Source of the DNA: Chlorobium sp.
GTDB taxonomy: Bacteria; Bacteroidota; Chlorobiia; Chlorobiales; Chlorobiaceae
Assembly (NCBI GenBank): GCA_028277225.1
Contig: JANQHB010000053.1
Span: 54,391-118,390 of the forward strand
Direction of reading: 5' to 3'
DNA length: 64,000 bases
This document shows, one piece after another, positions 14,879 through 24,769 of the stretch. The notes below the pieces were generated by a model that worked only from the letters and a program-made list of their open reading frames with translations, did not search any database and was not told where the DNA came from. Each line of letters starts with the position of its first letter. Position 1 is the stretch's first letter. Position numbers and translations under genes: made by a program.

Positions 14879-16501
14879 ATGACAAGAGTATTACCGGATC
14901 CTTCCCTGGTCAAGGAGGAACTGATAAAGAAATATCCACCGAAGGTTGCAAAAAAAAGGGGAAAGGCGATAGTCGTCAACGATCCTTCGGAAATCCCACC
15001 GGTGCAGGCAAATATCCGTACCATACCGGGGATCATTACCCAGAGAGGTTGTTCCTATGCCGGATGCAAGGGTGTTGTCCTCGGCCCCACAAGGGATATC
15101 GTCAACCTGGTACACGGTCCGATCGGCTGCAGTTTCTATGCATGGCTGACCCGGCGCAACCAGACACGGCCAGACAGCCCGGAAAGCGAAAACTTCATGA
15201 CATACTGCTTCTCAACCGACATGCAGGAAGAACATGTTGTGTTCGGAGGTGAAAAAAAGCTCAAGCAGGCTATCCAGGAAGCCTATGATCTCTTCCAGCC
15301 CAAAGCAATCGGCATTTTCTCGACCTGTCCTGTAGGCCTGATCGGTGATGACGTTCATGCCGTAGCCAGGGAAATGCGGGAGAAGCTGGAAGACTGTAAT
15401 ATCTTCGGCTTCAGTTGCGAAGGCTATAAAGGTGTGAGCCAGTCAGCCGGACACCATATCGCCAACAACCAGGTGTTCAAGCATGTTGTCGGACTCGATG
15501 ATGAAGACAAGGGCGGCGAATTCAAGATCAACATGCTCGGCGAATACAACATCGGCGGCGACGCTTTTGAAATCGAGCGTCTGCTCGAAAAATGCGGCAT
15601 TACCCTCGTTGCCAGCTTCAGCGGCAACTCGACCATCAATCAGTTCGAAAACTCGCATACCGCCGACCTGAACGTCGTCATGTGCCACCGCTCCATCAAC
15701 TACATGGCGGAGATGATGGAAACGAAGTACGGCATCCCGTGGATGAAAGTCAACTTCATCGGTGCCGAATCAACAGCAAAATCGCTTCGCAGAATCGCAC
15801 GATATTTCGAAGACGATGCGCTGATGGCCAGAGTTGAAGAAGTGATTGCCGAGGAAATGCCTGCTGTGGAATCGGTCATTGAAAATATACACCCGAAAAC
15901 AAAGGGCAAGCTCGCCATGCTGTTTGTCGGCGGCTCCAGGGCTCACCACTACCAGGAACTCTTCGGGGAACTTGGTATGGAAACGCTTTCAGCCGGCTAT
16001 GAATTCGGCCACAGGGATGATTATGAAGGAAGGAAAGTCATACCCGACATCAAGGTCGATGCAGACAGCAAGAACATCGAAGAGCTGAAAGTGACTCCGG
16101 ATCCTGAAAAATTCAATCCAAGAAAATCCGAAGAGGATCTCGACAGGCTCAAATCCGAAGGTCTCGACATCAGGGAATATGAGGGCATGATGCCGGATAT
16201 GAAAAAAGGCTCTCTGGTGATAGACGATATCAGCCATTACGAATCCGAAAAACTGATTGAACTCTACAAACCGGATATCTTCTGCGCCGGTATCAAGGAA
16301 AAGTATGCGGTCCAGAAAATGGGTGTCCCTCTCAAACAGCTTCACAGCTATGACTACGGAGGTCCGTATGCCGGCTTCACGGGAGCGATCAACTTCTACA
16401 AGGACATTGACCGGATGGTCAACAGCCGTGTATGGAAACTGATTCAGGCCCCCTGGGAAGAAAAGGCATCACGACTGGAAGCTGAATACGTGACACAGTA
16501 A
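14879..16501 (+). CDS. nifD: Nitrogenase molybdenum-iron protein alpha chain
   Basis: A 540-residue NifD, the subunit that holds the FeMo-cofactor where N2 is reduced. P-cluster cysteines are C58 (QRGCSYAG), C84 (GPIGCSFY) and C150 (STCPVGLIGDD). The cofactor ligands are C269 (VMCHRSINY) and H489 (QLHSYDYGG). It is about 50 residues longer than the Azotobacter protein because of an insertion near residues 385-440, as seen in green sulfur and clostridial-type NifD. The start at ATG 14879 has AAGGAG 8 bases upstream; a longer in-frame reading into nifI2 is not believed. Confidence 0.98.
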   Translation: MTRVLPDPSLVKEELIKKYPPKVAKKRGKAIVVNDPSEIPPVQANIRTIPGIITQRGCSYAGCKGVVLGPTRDIVNLVHGPIGCSFYAWLTRRNQTRPDSPESENFMTYCFSTDMQEEHVVFGGEKKLKQAIQEAYDLFQPKAIGIFSTCPVGLIGDDVHAVAREMREKLEDCNIFGFSCEGYKGVSQSAGHHIANNQVFKHVVGLDDEDKGGEFKINMLGEYNIGGDAFEIERLLEKCGITLVASFSGNSTINQFENSHTADLNVVMCHRSINYMAEMMETKYGIPWMKVNFIGAESTAKSLRRIARYFEDDALMARVEEVIAEEMPAVESVIENIHPKTKGKLAMLFVGGSRAHHYQELFGELGMETLSAGYEFGHRDDYEGRKVIPDIKVDADSKNIEELKVTPDPEKFNPRKSEEDLDRLKSEGLDIREYEGMMPDMKKGSLVIDDISHYESEKLIELYKPDIFCAGIKEKYAVQKMGVPLKQLHSYDYGGPYAGFTGAINFYKDIDRMVNSRVWKLIQAPWEEKASRLEAEYVTQ

Positions 16502-16520
16502 ACAAAGGAGAAGAACGAAC

Positions 16521-17903
16521 ATGTTATTACGACACACAAAAAAAGAGGTGATGGAGCGCGAAGCGCTTACCATCAATCCGGCAAAAACATGCCAGCCGAT
16601 CGGCGCCATGTACGCCGCCCTCGGTATAAACGGCTGTCTGCCTCATAGCCACGGCTCACAGGGCTGCTGTTCCTACCACCGCAGCACGCTGACACGCCAC
16701 TACAAGGAACCGGTCATGGCAGCAACAAGCTCGTTTACCGAAGGTGCGTCGGTCTTCGGCGGCCAGGCAAATCTGGTAACGGCGATCAACAACATATTCT
16801 CTGTCTATGAACCTGACCTGATTGCCGTTCATTCAACCTGTCTTTCGGAAACGATCGGAGACGACCTCCAGCAGATCGTCACAAAAGCAAAAGACGACGG
16901 CAAGATCCCGGAAGGAAAAAAAGTGATCTACGCACCGACACCGAGCTTTGTCGGCTCACACGTCACCGGCTACGCGAACATGGTTACAGCCATGGCCGAG
17001 CAGTTCGCCGAAAACACCGGCGAAAAGCTCGACCAGATCAATATCATTGCCGGATGGATGGAGCCTGCAGACATGAGAGAGATCAAACGCCTTGCAAAAG
17101 AACTGGGTGCAACGATCAAACTGTTTCCCGATACTTCGGACGTCCTCGATGCACCACAGACAGGCAAACATGTGTTTTACCCGAAAGGGGGCATAACCAT
17201 GTCCGGCCTCAAAAGTACCGGTGACAGCAAATCAACGATTTCCCTGGGATGCTTCACAGCTGAGCCTGCAGCAATCGCTCTTGACAAGAAGTGCAAGGTC
17301 CAGTTCAAATCCGAAGACATACCTGTAGGCCTTCGTGCTACTGACCGGTTCCTGATGCGTCTCGCCAAAGCAGCCAGAGTAAAAATCCCTGAGTCCGTCA
17401 CAGACGAGAGAGGACGGCTACTCGACATCATGACCGACATGGAACAATATTTCCACGGCCGGAAAGTTGCGCTTTTCGGAGATCCTGATGACCTGATCCC
17501 TCTGACCGAGTTTCTGGTAGACCTGAACATGAAACCAGTCCATATCGTCAGCGGCACACCGGGCAAAAGGTTCGAACAGCGCATGAGGGATATCCTCTCG
17601 GACAGCGTTCCGGACGCCAACATCAAGAACGGTCCGCAGGCTGATATCTATCTGCTCCATCAGTGGATAAAAAACGAATCGGTCGATCTCCTGATCGGCA
17701 ATACCTATGGCAAATACATCGCACGGGACGAAGACATACCGTTCGTACGCTACGGATTCCCGATCATTGATCGTATCGGTCACAGCTATTTCCCGAGTGT
17801 CGGCTACATGGGCGGCATCAGGCTTGCAGAAAAAATCCTGGACGTGCTTATGGATCGCCAGGATCGCGATGCACCGGAAGAATCGTTCGAACTGGTGATG
17901 TAG
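16521..17903 (+). CDS. nifK: Nitrogenase molybdenum-iron protein beta chain
   Basis: A 460-residue NifK, which forms the alpha2-beta2 dinitrogenase with NifD and supplies the other half of each P-cluster. The cluster cysteines are C24 (KTCQPIGAM), C49 (GSQGCCSYHRS) and C107 (STCLSETIGDD). It is about 60 residues shorter than the Azotobacter form because the N-terminal extension is missing, matching the short NifK type. AAAGGAGAAG precedes ATG 16521, and the spacing to nifD is 19 bases. Confidence 0.97.
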   Translation: MLLRHTKKEVMEREALTINPAKTCQPIGAMYAALGINGCLPHSHGSQGCCSYHRSTLTRHYKEPVMAATSSFTEGASVFGGQANLVTAINNIFSVYEPDLIAVHSTCLSETIGDDLQQIVTKAKDDGKIPEGKKVIYAPTPSFVGSHVTGYANMVTAMAEQFAENTGEKLDQINIIAGWMEPADMREIKRLAKELGATIKLFPDTSDVLDAPQTGKHVFYPKGGITMSGLKSTGDSKSTISLGCFTAEPAAIALDKKCKVQFKSEDIPVGLRATDRFLMRLAKAARVKIPESVTDERGRLLDIMTDMEQYFHGRKVALFGDPDDLIPLTEFLVDLNMKPVHIVSGTPGKRFEQRMRDILSDSVPDANIKNGPQADIYLLHQWIKNESVDLLIGNTYGKYIARDEDIPFVRYGFPIIDRIGHSYFPSVGYMGGIRLAEKILDVLMDRQDRDAPEESFELVM

Positions 17904-17909
17904 AAAATT

Positions 17910-17942
17910 GTTGAACTGTTGATTTGTTGAGTCGTTGAACTG
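17910..17942 (+). repeat. Octamer tandem repeat GTTGANNN x4
   Basis: GTTGA occurs four times with exact 8-base spacing directly after the nifK stop codon. The same pattern recurs after nifB (22066-22078), between hypC and hypF (27451-27492) and upstream of hypB (about 30590-30602). It separates nifK from nifE inside an otherwise tight operon. Confidence 0.85.
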
Positions 17943-18050
17943 TGGCACAAAAGAGGCGAGGAAGAAAACCCTCGTCTCTCTCCACCGAGAGAGAAAGGAA
18001 CTGTTCCAAACGATTCGATGCATGGCACTGAACAAGAAGAAGGAGTTCTC

Positions 18051-19409
18051 ATGGAAAAACTTGAAATACTCGAAGGCAGAAAAAAACAGGTTTACGAAAA
18101 GACAAAAGATGCCGCCACGTTCGACATCAAGTGCGAAACCACCAGCCTTTCAGGCTCTGTAAGCCAGAGAGCCTGCGTATTCTGCGGCTCGCGCGTTGTC
18201 CTCTACCCTGTTGCAGACGCACTGCATGTCGTTCATGGCCCTATCGGCTGCGCAGCATATACATGGGATATCAGGGGCGCTGTCTCTTCCGGGCCGGAGT
18301 TGCACCGCCTGAGCTTTTCGACCGATCTGCAGGAGATCGACGTCATCTACGGCGGTGAAAAAAAACTATACAAATCGCTCATCGAGCTTATCGACCAATA
18401 TCAGCCAAAAGCCGCATTCATTTATTCAACCTGCATTATCGGACTTATCGGGGACGACATTGACGCTGTCTGTAAAAAAGCCTCGGAAGAAACAGAAATA
18501 CCGGTCCTGCCCGTTCACTCTGAAGGCTTCAAAGGGACCAAGAAAGACGGCTACAAAGCAGCCTGCGATGCACTGATGAAAATTGTCGGTACCGGTTCAA
18601 CCGATGGGATCGGCAAATACAGCATCAATATTCTCGGTGAATTCAACCTTGCCGGCGAAGCATGGATCATCAAGGACTATTATGAGCAGATGGGAATCGA
18701 GGTCGTCTCGACCATGACCGGAGATGGCAGGATCGACGACATCCGAAGGTCACACGGAGCATCGCTGAATATCGTGCAGTGCTCGGGTTCGATGGTCAAG
18801 CTGGCAAAAATGATGGAAGAAAAATACGGAATACCCTACCTGCGTGTTTCTTATTTCGGCATCGAGGATATGTCAAAAGCGCTCTATGACGTCGCGGAGC
18901 ATTTCAAAGACAATCCGTCGATACTCGATGCTGCAAAAAAGCTGGTCAGCCGTGAAGTCGGCGAACTCTACCCGCAACTCCTGGATATCCGCCAGGCACT
19001 TGCCGGGAAAAAAGCGGCGATCTATGTCGGAGGAGCGTTCAAGGCGTTCTCTCTCATCAAGGCACTTGCAACACTCGGCATGGATGTCGTCCTGGCCGGC
19101 TCACAGACAGGCAACAAGGATGACTACACCGGACTCAAGGAAATGTGCGACGAAGGAACCGTCATCGTCGATGACTCGAATCCCGTCGAACTATCGAAAT
19201 TCATTCTCGAAAAAGAAGCCGATCTTTTGATCGGAGGCGTCAAGGAGCGCCCGATCGCCTATAAACTCGGGGTGGGCTTCTGTGATCATAACCACGAAAG
19301 AAAAATACCGCTCGCCGGATTTGTCGGCATGCTGAACTTCGCCAAAGAGGTTTATCAATCGGTCATGAGCCCGGTATGGCAGTTCGCTCCAAGAAAAGGA
19401 GGTCTCTGA
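18051..19409 (+). CDS. nifE: FeMo-cofactor assembly scaffold protein NifE
   Basis: A 452-residue paralogue of NifD that forms the NifEN scaffold, on which the NifB-co precursor is matured with Mo and homocitrate. It keeps the NifD-like frame (RACVFCGSRVVLYPVADALHVVHGPIGC; STCIIGLIGDDID) and an IVQCSGSM region in place of the NifD cofactor Cys segment. ATG 18051 has AGGAG 6 bases upstream. The stop overlaps the nifN start (TGATG). A 147-base gap with an octamer repeat separates it from nifK. Confidence 0.96.
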   Translation: MEKLEILEGRKKQVYEKTKDAATFDIKCETTSLSGSVSQRACVFCGSRVVLYPVADALHVVHGPIGCAAYTWDIRGAVSSGPELHRLSFSTDLQEIDVIYGGEKKLYKSLIELIDQYQPKAAFIYSTCIIGLIGDDIDAVCKKASEETEIPVLPVHSEGFKGTKKDGYKAACDALMKIVGTGSTDGIGKYSINILGEFNLAGEAWIIKDYYEQMGIEVVSTMTGDGRIDDIRRSHGASLNIVQCSGSMVKLAKMMEEKYGIPYLRVSYFGIEDMSKALYDVAEHFKDNPSILDAAKKLVSREVGELYPQLLDIRQALAGKKAAIYVGGAFKAFSLIKALATLGMDVVLAGSQTGNKDDYTGLKEMCDEGTVIVDDSNPVELSKFILEKEADLLIGGVKERPIAYKLGVGFCDHNHERKIPLAGFVGMLNFAKEVYQSVMSPVWQFAPRKGGL

Positions 19410-20761
19410 TGAAAACAGCAAAAGCAGCAACCCAGAACGCCTGTAAACTGTGCAATCCTTTAGGTGCCTGCCTGGCATTCAAGGGAATAGAAAAATGTGT
19501 CCCCTTCCTGCACGGCTCGCAGGGATGTGCAACCTATATTCGCCGCTACCTTATCAGCCATTTCAAGGAGCCGGTGGACATCGCATCATCCAACTTCAAC
19601 GAAGACACTGCCGTGTTCGGGGGAAGCCACAACCTGAAGCTCGGACTGACAAACATAACCAAACAGTACAAACCCGAGATCATCGGCATAGCCACAACCT
19701 GTCTGAGTGAAACCATCGGTGACGATGTCGATATGATCCTCAGGGAGTATGACAGTGAATCATCAGCAGACAACCCGATGCCGATAATGATTCATGCATC
19801 GACACCCAGTTACCAGGGCAGCCATATCGACGGCTTTCATGCAGCCATGAAAGCAACGGTCGAACAGCTTTCCGAAGGCGGTACCAGGCAGAACCTGGTG
19901 AACATGTTCCCGAATATGGTCTCTCCTGCCGACCTGAGGTATCTCAAGGAAATTCTTGAAAGCTTCCACATTCCTGCAGTGATGCTTCCCGACTATTCCG
20001 AAACCCTTGACGGAGGCCCCTGGAAAGAATATCACAGAATCCCCAAAGGCGGAACACCGCTGGAGTCGGTCCGCAAGAGCGGAACAGCGGCAGCAAGCAT
20101 CGAATTCAGTTCGGTTCTCGATTCCGGAAAATCAGCGGCTGCAAGCCTGGAAGACCGGTTTGGTGTCCCACGGTACAGGCTGGGCCTGCCGATAGGCATC
20201 CGCCAGAGCGACGAATTCTACGCACTGCTTGAAAAACTGTCGGAACGACCGATGCCGGCAAGATATGAGGACGAAAGAAGGCGCCTTGTCGACGCTTACG
20301 CCGACGGGCACAAATACATTTTCGGGAAAAAAGCAATTGTCTACGGTGAGGAAGACCTTGTGATAGCAATGACCTTCTTTCTCAAAGAAATCGGCATCAT
20401 TCCGGTCCTCTGTGCTTCCGGAGGTAAAAGCGGGCATCTGAAAAAACGTCTTGCAGAACTGGTTCCGGACCTGGAAAATTCGGGCATGAAGGTTCAGGAC
20501 GGTGTAGACTTTGTCGATATCGAGACTGAAGCAAAGGAACTCAAACCTGACTTGCTGATCGGCAACAGCAAGGGCTTTACCATGTCAAGAAAAAATAATA
20601 TCCCGATGATCCGTATCGGATTCCCGATACATGACAGGTTTGGCGGACAGCGTCAGCATCATCTCGGATACAGGGGAACCCAGGAACTGTTCGACCGGAT
20701 CGTCAATACTGTTATCGACTACAGACAAGGTTCATCACCGGTCGGTTACACCTATATGTAA
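19409..20761 (+). CDS. nifN: FeMo-cofactor assembly scaffold protein NifN
   Basis: A 450-residue paralogue of NifK and partner of NifE in the NifEN scaffold. It shows CKLCNPLGACLAFKGIEKC, FLHGSQGCATYIRRYL, FGGSHNLKLGL and TTCLSETIGDDVD, the same frame as NifK. The start at ATG 19409 overlaps the nifE stop, with AAGGAGG about 6 bases upstream, so NifE and NifN should be made in equal amounts. nifB follows 13 bases after its stop. Confidence 0.96.
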   Translation: MKTAKAATQNACKLCNPLGACLAFKGIEKCVPFLHGSQGCATYIRRYLISHFKEPVDIASSNFNEDTAVFGGSHNLKLGLTNITKQYKPEIIGIATTCLSETIGDDVDMILREYDSESSADNPMPIMIHASTPSYQGSHIDGFHAAMKATVEQLSEGGTRQNLVNMFPNMVSPADLRYLKEILESFHIPAVMLPDYSETLDGGPWKEYHRIPKGGTPLESVRKSGTAAASIEFSSVLDSGKSAAASLEDRFGVPRYRLGLPIGIRQSDEFYALLEKLSERPMPARYEDERRRLVDAYADGHKYIFGKKAIVYGEEDLVIAMTFFLKEIGIIPVLCASGGKSGHLKKRLAELVPDLENSGMKVQDGVDFVDIETEAKELKPDLLIGNSKGFTMSRKNNIPMIRIGFPIHDRFGGQRQHHLGYRGTQELFDRIVNTVIDYRQGSSPVGYTYM

Positions 20762-20774
20762 AGGAGCGCATACC

Positions 20775-22049
20775 ATGAAAATACCCATTGAAAAACACCC
20801 TTGTTTCAACGACAAATCGAGACATACCTACGGTCGTCTGCATCTGCCTGTCGCCCCGAAATGCAACATTCAGTGCAACTACTGCAACAGGAAATTTGAC
20901 TGTATGAACGAAAACAGGCCCGGAGTCACCAGCAAGGTGCTGACTCCGCACCAGGCATTGCAGTATCTCGAAAAAGCAAAGGAACTTTCACCGAACATAA
21001 GCGTGGTCGGTATTGCAGGACCGGGCGATCCTTTTGCCAATCCCCTGGAAACGCTGGAAACACTCCGGCTTGTCCGCGAGAAGTATCCCGACATGCTTCT
21101 CTGTGTCGCCACAAACGGACTCGATATCCTGCCATGGATCGAGGAACTTGCCGAGCTTCAGGTAAGCCATGTAACCCTGACCATCAATGCCGTCGATCCC
21201 GAGATCGGGGCTGAAATCTATGCATGGGTACGCCACAGAAAGAAAGTGTACCGGGATAGTATGGCTGCATCAGTACTGCTCGAAAATCAGCTCAAAGCGC
21301 TTGAGCGCCTCAAGGAATGTGGCATTACTGCAAAAATCAACACGATTATTATTCCCGGCATCAATGAGCGCCATGTGGTCGATGTCGCAAAAAAAGTCTC
21401 CGCGCTTGGCGCCGACATTTTCAATGCACTCCCCTACTACAAGACTGAAGAAACCGTTTTTGAAAACCTGCCTGAACCGCACCCGGCAATGGTAACCGCC
21501 ATACAAGAGGAAACCTCAGGGTATCTTCCTCAAATGAAGCACTGCTCACGTTGCAGGGCGGACGCCGTCGGCATCATCGGTCAGGATAACAACGAGGCAA
21601 TTATGAACGAACTCAGAAAAGCGGCTGAACTGCCAAGAAATCCTTCGGAAAACAGACCTTGTGTAGCGGTAGCAAGTATGGAAGGCGTCCTGATAAACCA
21701 GCACCTGGGAGAAGCTGATCGCTTTCTTGTCTATATGATGGATGACGACAATGATCGCCCCGTTCTCATCGAATCGCGTGCGGCTCCGCCTTCAGGAGGG
21801 GGTACCATGCGATGGGAAGCCCTGGGTTCGCTCCTGGCAGACTGCAGGGCACTCCTTGTCAGTGGCGCCGGTGAATCGCCTAAAAAAGTGCTCATCGGCA
21901 GCGGACTGGACGTTTATACGCTCGATGGATTGATTGAAGAGGGTGTGAAAGGTATTTTTAGCGGAAAAGACATGAGCCGATTGACGCGCATCAGCCAGAT
22001 GCATGCCTGCAAGACAAGCTGTTCGGGCACCGGAGGCAGGTGCGGGTAA
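20775..22049 (+). CDS. nifB: FeMo-cofactor biosynthesis protein NifB with C-terminal NifX/NafY domain
   Basis: A 424-residue radical-SAM enzyme that fuses [4Fe-4S] clusters, with carbide insertion, into NifB-co, the core of FeMo-co. The radical-SAM cysteines are C30, C34 and C37 (KCNIQCNYC). GPGDPFANP and the SRCRADAVGIIGQD motif follow. From about residue 295 a NifX/NafY-like domain begins (VAVASMEGVLINQHLGEADRF), making this the two-domain NifB. AAGGAG is 8 bases before ATG 20775. Confidence 0.97.
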   Translation: MKIPIEKHPCFNDKSRHTYGRLHLPVAPKCNIQCNYCNRKFDCMNENRPGVTSKVLTPHQALQYLEKAKELSPNISVVGIAGPGDPFANPLETLETLRLVREKYPDMLLCVATNGLDILPWIEELAELQVSHVTLTINAVDPEIGAEIYAWVRHRKKVYRDSMAASVLLENQLKALERLKECGITAKINTIIIPGINERHVVDVAKKVSALGADIFNALPYYKTEETVFENLPEPHPAMVTAIQEETSGYLPQMKHCSRCRADAVGIIGQDNNEAIMNELRKAAELPRNPSENRPCVAVASMEGVLINQHLGEADRFLVYMMDDDNDRPVLIESRAAPPSGGGTMRWEALGSLLADCRALLVSGAGESPKKVLIGSGLDVYTLDGLIEEGVKGIFSGKDMSRLTRISQMHACKTSCSGTGGRCG

Positions 22050-22160
22050 AAATGCGCTACGCGCTGTTGAATTGTTGATTTGTTTATCAGTCAAGATCTC
22101 AGCAGCAGATATTGACAACACATTATTTTTTCTGTTTAACCTGATTATATCATTACACAC

Positions 22161-22472
22161 ATGGAAACACCGAAACATCACATTCTGGTCTGCGGCAGCT
22201 TCAGGGCACAGGGCGCTCCGCAGGGAATATGCCATAAAAAGGAGTCGTCACAACTGCTGCCTTACCTGGAAAACGAACTTTCAGACCGCGGCATGACCGA
22301 CGTCATTGTATCGGCTACGGCATGTCTCAATGTTTGCGAAAAAGGCCCCATCGTTGTCGTTCATCCCGAGAACCACTGGTATGGGGAAATAGACAGCGAA
22401 GATAAAATGGACGAGATTCTTGATGCGCTCGAAGAAGGGGAGGCTTGTGAAGAATACCTGATCAGTGAATGA
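22161..22472 (+). CDS. Thioredoxin-like [2Fe-2S] ferredoxin
   Basis: A 103-residue small iron-sulfur protein of the thioredoxin-fold [2Fe-2S] family (Shethna-type, also called ferredoxin 2Fe-2S in nif clusters). Likely ligands are C11 (ILVCGSF), C24 (GICHKKES), C55 and C59 (TACLNVCEKGP). ATG 22161 follows nifB by 111 bases on the same strand. Members of this family commonly sit at the end of nif operons and may serve in electron supply or conformational protection of nitrogenase; the exact role here is unknown. Confidence 0.88.
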   Translation: METPKHHILVCGSFRAQGAPQGICHKKESSQLLPYLENELSDRGMTDVIVSATACLNVCEKGPIVVVHPENHWYGEIDSEDKMDEILDALEEGEACEEYLISE

Positions 22473-22544
22473 GCAGGTATGTCATGATACTGTTCCCATG
22501 ATCCGGAGAACACAGTTCCAATTTCCGGGGACTGCACTGAAAAG

Positions 22545-22569
22545 TGACAGCGGGAGAAGGCTGCTGTCA
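22545..22569. terminator. Hairpin between convergent genes (TGACAGC / GCTGTCA)
   Basis: A 7-bp perfect inverted repeat with an 11-base loop lies between the nif ferredoxin gene (plus) and the sensor kinase gene (minus). There is no T-run, so it is only a possible bidirectional transcription barrier. Confidence 0.3.
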
Positions 22570-22610
22570 TCGGGGCACTGGCATCAGGGAGGTGCAGGAT
22601 TGGGAACGCA

Positions 22611-24623
22611 TCATCCGGCTTCAGTAAGGGGAAGCCACCGCTGAAGCATACCCGTCATGACCTTTCGCTCAACCGGCTTGGGAATGTAGTCATCCATACC
22701 TGCATCAAGGCATTGCTGCCGATCTTCTTTTGTCACGTTTGCAGTCATTGCAACTATGGGGACATTGTTATCGAGAACATCTGGTGATTTACGGATGGTC
22801 CTTGCCGCCTCAAACCCGTCCATGACCGGCATCTGAAGGTCCATGAGTACAAGACCGTAATTGTCATTACAGAGAGCTTCGACAGCTTCGGCCCCGTTGA
22901 AAGCAATGTCAATTGAATAACCCATTTTCTCCAGCATGGCGAGAGCAACCTTCTGGTTGATAGCATTATCCTCGACAAGCAGCACTTTTTTCTTTTCCTG
23001 CACCCGGCTTCCGGCCAATACCGCACTACGTTCATCAGATGAAAAATCCTTATCCGCAATACTGCACGAGTCAGTATCGTTCACTCTTTCAAGACAAAGC
23101 GAGAAAGTAAACATAGAACCTTTTCGTTCACTGCTTTCGAGCTGAACATCCCCCCCCATAAAAGAAACCAGCTTGCTCACGATAGCAAGACCAAGTCCTG
23201 TCCCGCCCTCTTTGCGCGTTGATGATGCATCGATCTGGGTAAAAGGCTGAAAAATCTGTTCCTGCTGATCCGGCGGCATACCGATACCCGTGTCCTTTAC
23301 CGAGATATTCAGGACCACTTCGTCATCGCTTTCCGAAACCATATTGACTGCAACAAGCACCTGCCCGCGACAGGTAAACTTGATAGCATTCTGGACCAGG
23401 TTCAGGAGAACCTGTTTCAGATACTTTGCATAGCCGATCAGCGTGCATGGGATCTTCTCGTCAATATCAGCTGCAAGAACAAGGCCCTTGTTGTTTGCCT
23501 TTTCTTTCATGATGGCGATGATATCTCCAAACAGGTCTTTCACGTTGAACACCTCTTTATCCGCATCGACGCGGCCGGCGTCGATCCTGCTGAAGTCGAG
23601 AATGTCATTGATAAGCGTCAACAGCATTCTCGCACTCGAAAAAAGGGTATCGGTATAGTAGCGCTGGTCCTTGTCAAGCTTGGTCTCAACAAGCAGTTCA
23701 GTCATACCGATGATCGCGTGCAGAGGGGTTCGAACCTCATGCGATATATTTGCGAGAAATTCGCTTTTTGCCTTGTCGGCGCTCTCGGCTTCCAGGCGGG
23801 CCTTTTTCAGATTTTCGATGAGTTCCTGCTGAATTTTATCTTTTTCGTCAGCCTTGCGTTTTTCTTCTGCAAGCTTTTCGTTGAGACTGCGGGAATCCTC
23901 GAGTGCATTTTTTGTTTCCCGGGCCTGCTCCTCCTGCCTCAGCCTCAGTTCAAGAAGATCGCTCCGGAGAAGAAGAATGATCCGGTAGAGTTCGTTAAGC
24001 GGATGTTCGGGAAGATAATAATCGTCAGATTCATAAGCATCGGCGTTCCGGTCATCAAAAAGAAGATTGCCGCACAGTGCAGCAAATTCCTCAATTTCCC
24101 TGCGGGAAATAACCAGTTCCTCTTGCTCGGGCGAAACCTGTTCAACAGCTTCATTGTTGATCCGCTGAAAGGCTTCCTCAACGGATGCGACAAACACAAA
24201 ACGCTGGCTGACAACATTTGCGAAGATCCTCAGCATGGCCCTCATCAACTGCGATGCACCGCAGATATAGGTCGCGACCGGACGGCAACGGTATTTTTCA
24301 TTGAGGCCGTTGAGGGTGTTGGCGTAAAGAATTCTGCTGTTGATCGATGCCTTGTGAACACCGGAATAATCGGCAATTCGTATATACTCGCACCCGTCGA
24401 AAAGGCCATCAGCGAAGACACGCTCGACATAGGGAATGCCCTTCTGTGCGACGGCATACTGAATATCTCCACCGAGAGAAGTAAAAAACAGCTTTCCCGG
24501 AATTGCACCGCTGTGATAGTAGACACCTGAACCGGCATCGTCAAACTGCCATTCAGGCCGGAACTCCAGCATATCGAAGCTGAAACGGGAGGCACTGCCA
24601 TCCCTGGCTTTGAACTGGTTCAT
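22611..24623 (-). CDS. Hybrid sensor histidine kinase/response regulator
   Basis: A 670-residue cytoplasmic-looking hybrid kinase with no membrane segment. Residues about 20-165 form an N-terminal region I cannot assign (FTSLGGDIQYAVAQKG, RIADYSGVHKAS, TYICGASQLMRAMLR). A coiled coil follows (about 225-285). The dimerisation/phosphotransfer domain has H295 in NISHEVRTPLH, and the ATPase domain has the N-box (NLVQNAIKF, 408-416), DTGIGMP and GGTGLGLA. A receiver domain (about 545-665) has D595 in LMDLQMP and K649 in KP. It contains no Hpt domain; a free Hpt protein is encoded at 48779. The signal and target are unknown. Confidence 0.9.
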   Translation of the reverse strand: MNQFKARDGSASRFSFDMLEFRPEWQFDDAGSGVYYHSGAIPGKLFFTSLGGDIQYAVAQKGIPYVERVFADGLFDGCEYIRIADYSGVHKASINSRILYANTLNGLNEKYRCRPVATYICGASQLMRAMLRIFANVVSQRFVFVASVEEAFQRINNEAVEQVSPEQEELVISRREIEEFAALCGNLLFDDRNADAYESDDYYLPEHPLNELYRIILLLRSDLLELRLRQEEQARETKNALEDSRSLNEKLAEEKRKADEKDKIQQELIENLKKARLEAESADKAKSEFLANISHEVRTPLHAIIGMTELLVETKLDKDQRYYTDTLFSSARMLLTLINDILDFSRIDAGRVDADKEVFNVKDLFGDIIAIMKEKANNKGLVLAADIDEKIPCTLIGYAKYLKQVLLNLVQNAIKFTCRGQVLVAVNMVSESDDEVVLNISVKDTGIGMPPDQQEQIFQPFTQIDASSTRKEGGTGLGLAIVSKLVSFMGGDVQLESSERKGSMFTFSLCLERVNDTDSCSIADKDFSSDERSAVLAGSRVQEKKKVLLVEDNAINQKVALAMLEKMGYSIDIAFNGAEAVEALCNDNYGLVLMDLQMPVMDGFEAARTIRKSPDVLDNNVPIVAMTANVTKEDRQQCLDAGMDDYIPKPVERKVMTGMLQRWLPLTEAG

Positions 24624-24769
24624 TGGATCTGGAATTGATAAGCCTGGAGCTTATTCAATTTATTTGCAAATACAGATGCATAGGGGTAAAGCAGCGGACC
24701 CTGTGAAAATAATTTACAGTATTTTCACGTATCGGCAAATAAAAAACCCTCTGTTCAGACCGGAAACGA

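Noticed and set aside
13279..22472. nif cluster as a recent mobile island
   Set aside because: No integrase, attachment repeat or tRNA border; gene style matches the surroundings and the order is the normal one for green sulfur bacteria.
23718..24530. 270-codon plus-strand frame inside the sensor kinase gene
   Set aside because: Shadow of the kinase N-terminal coding region; no protein-family character.
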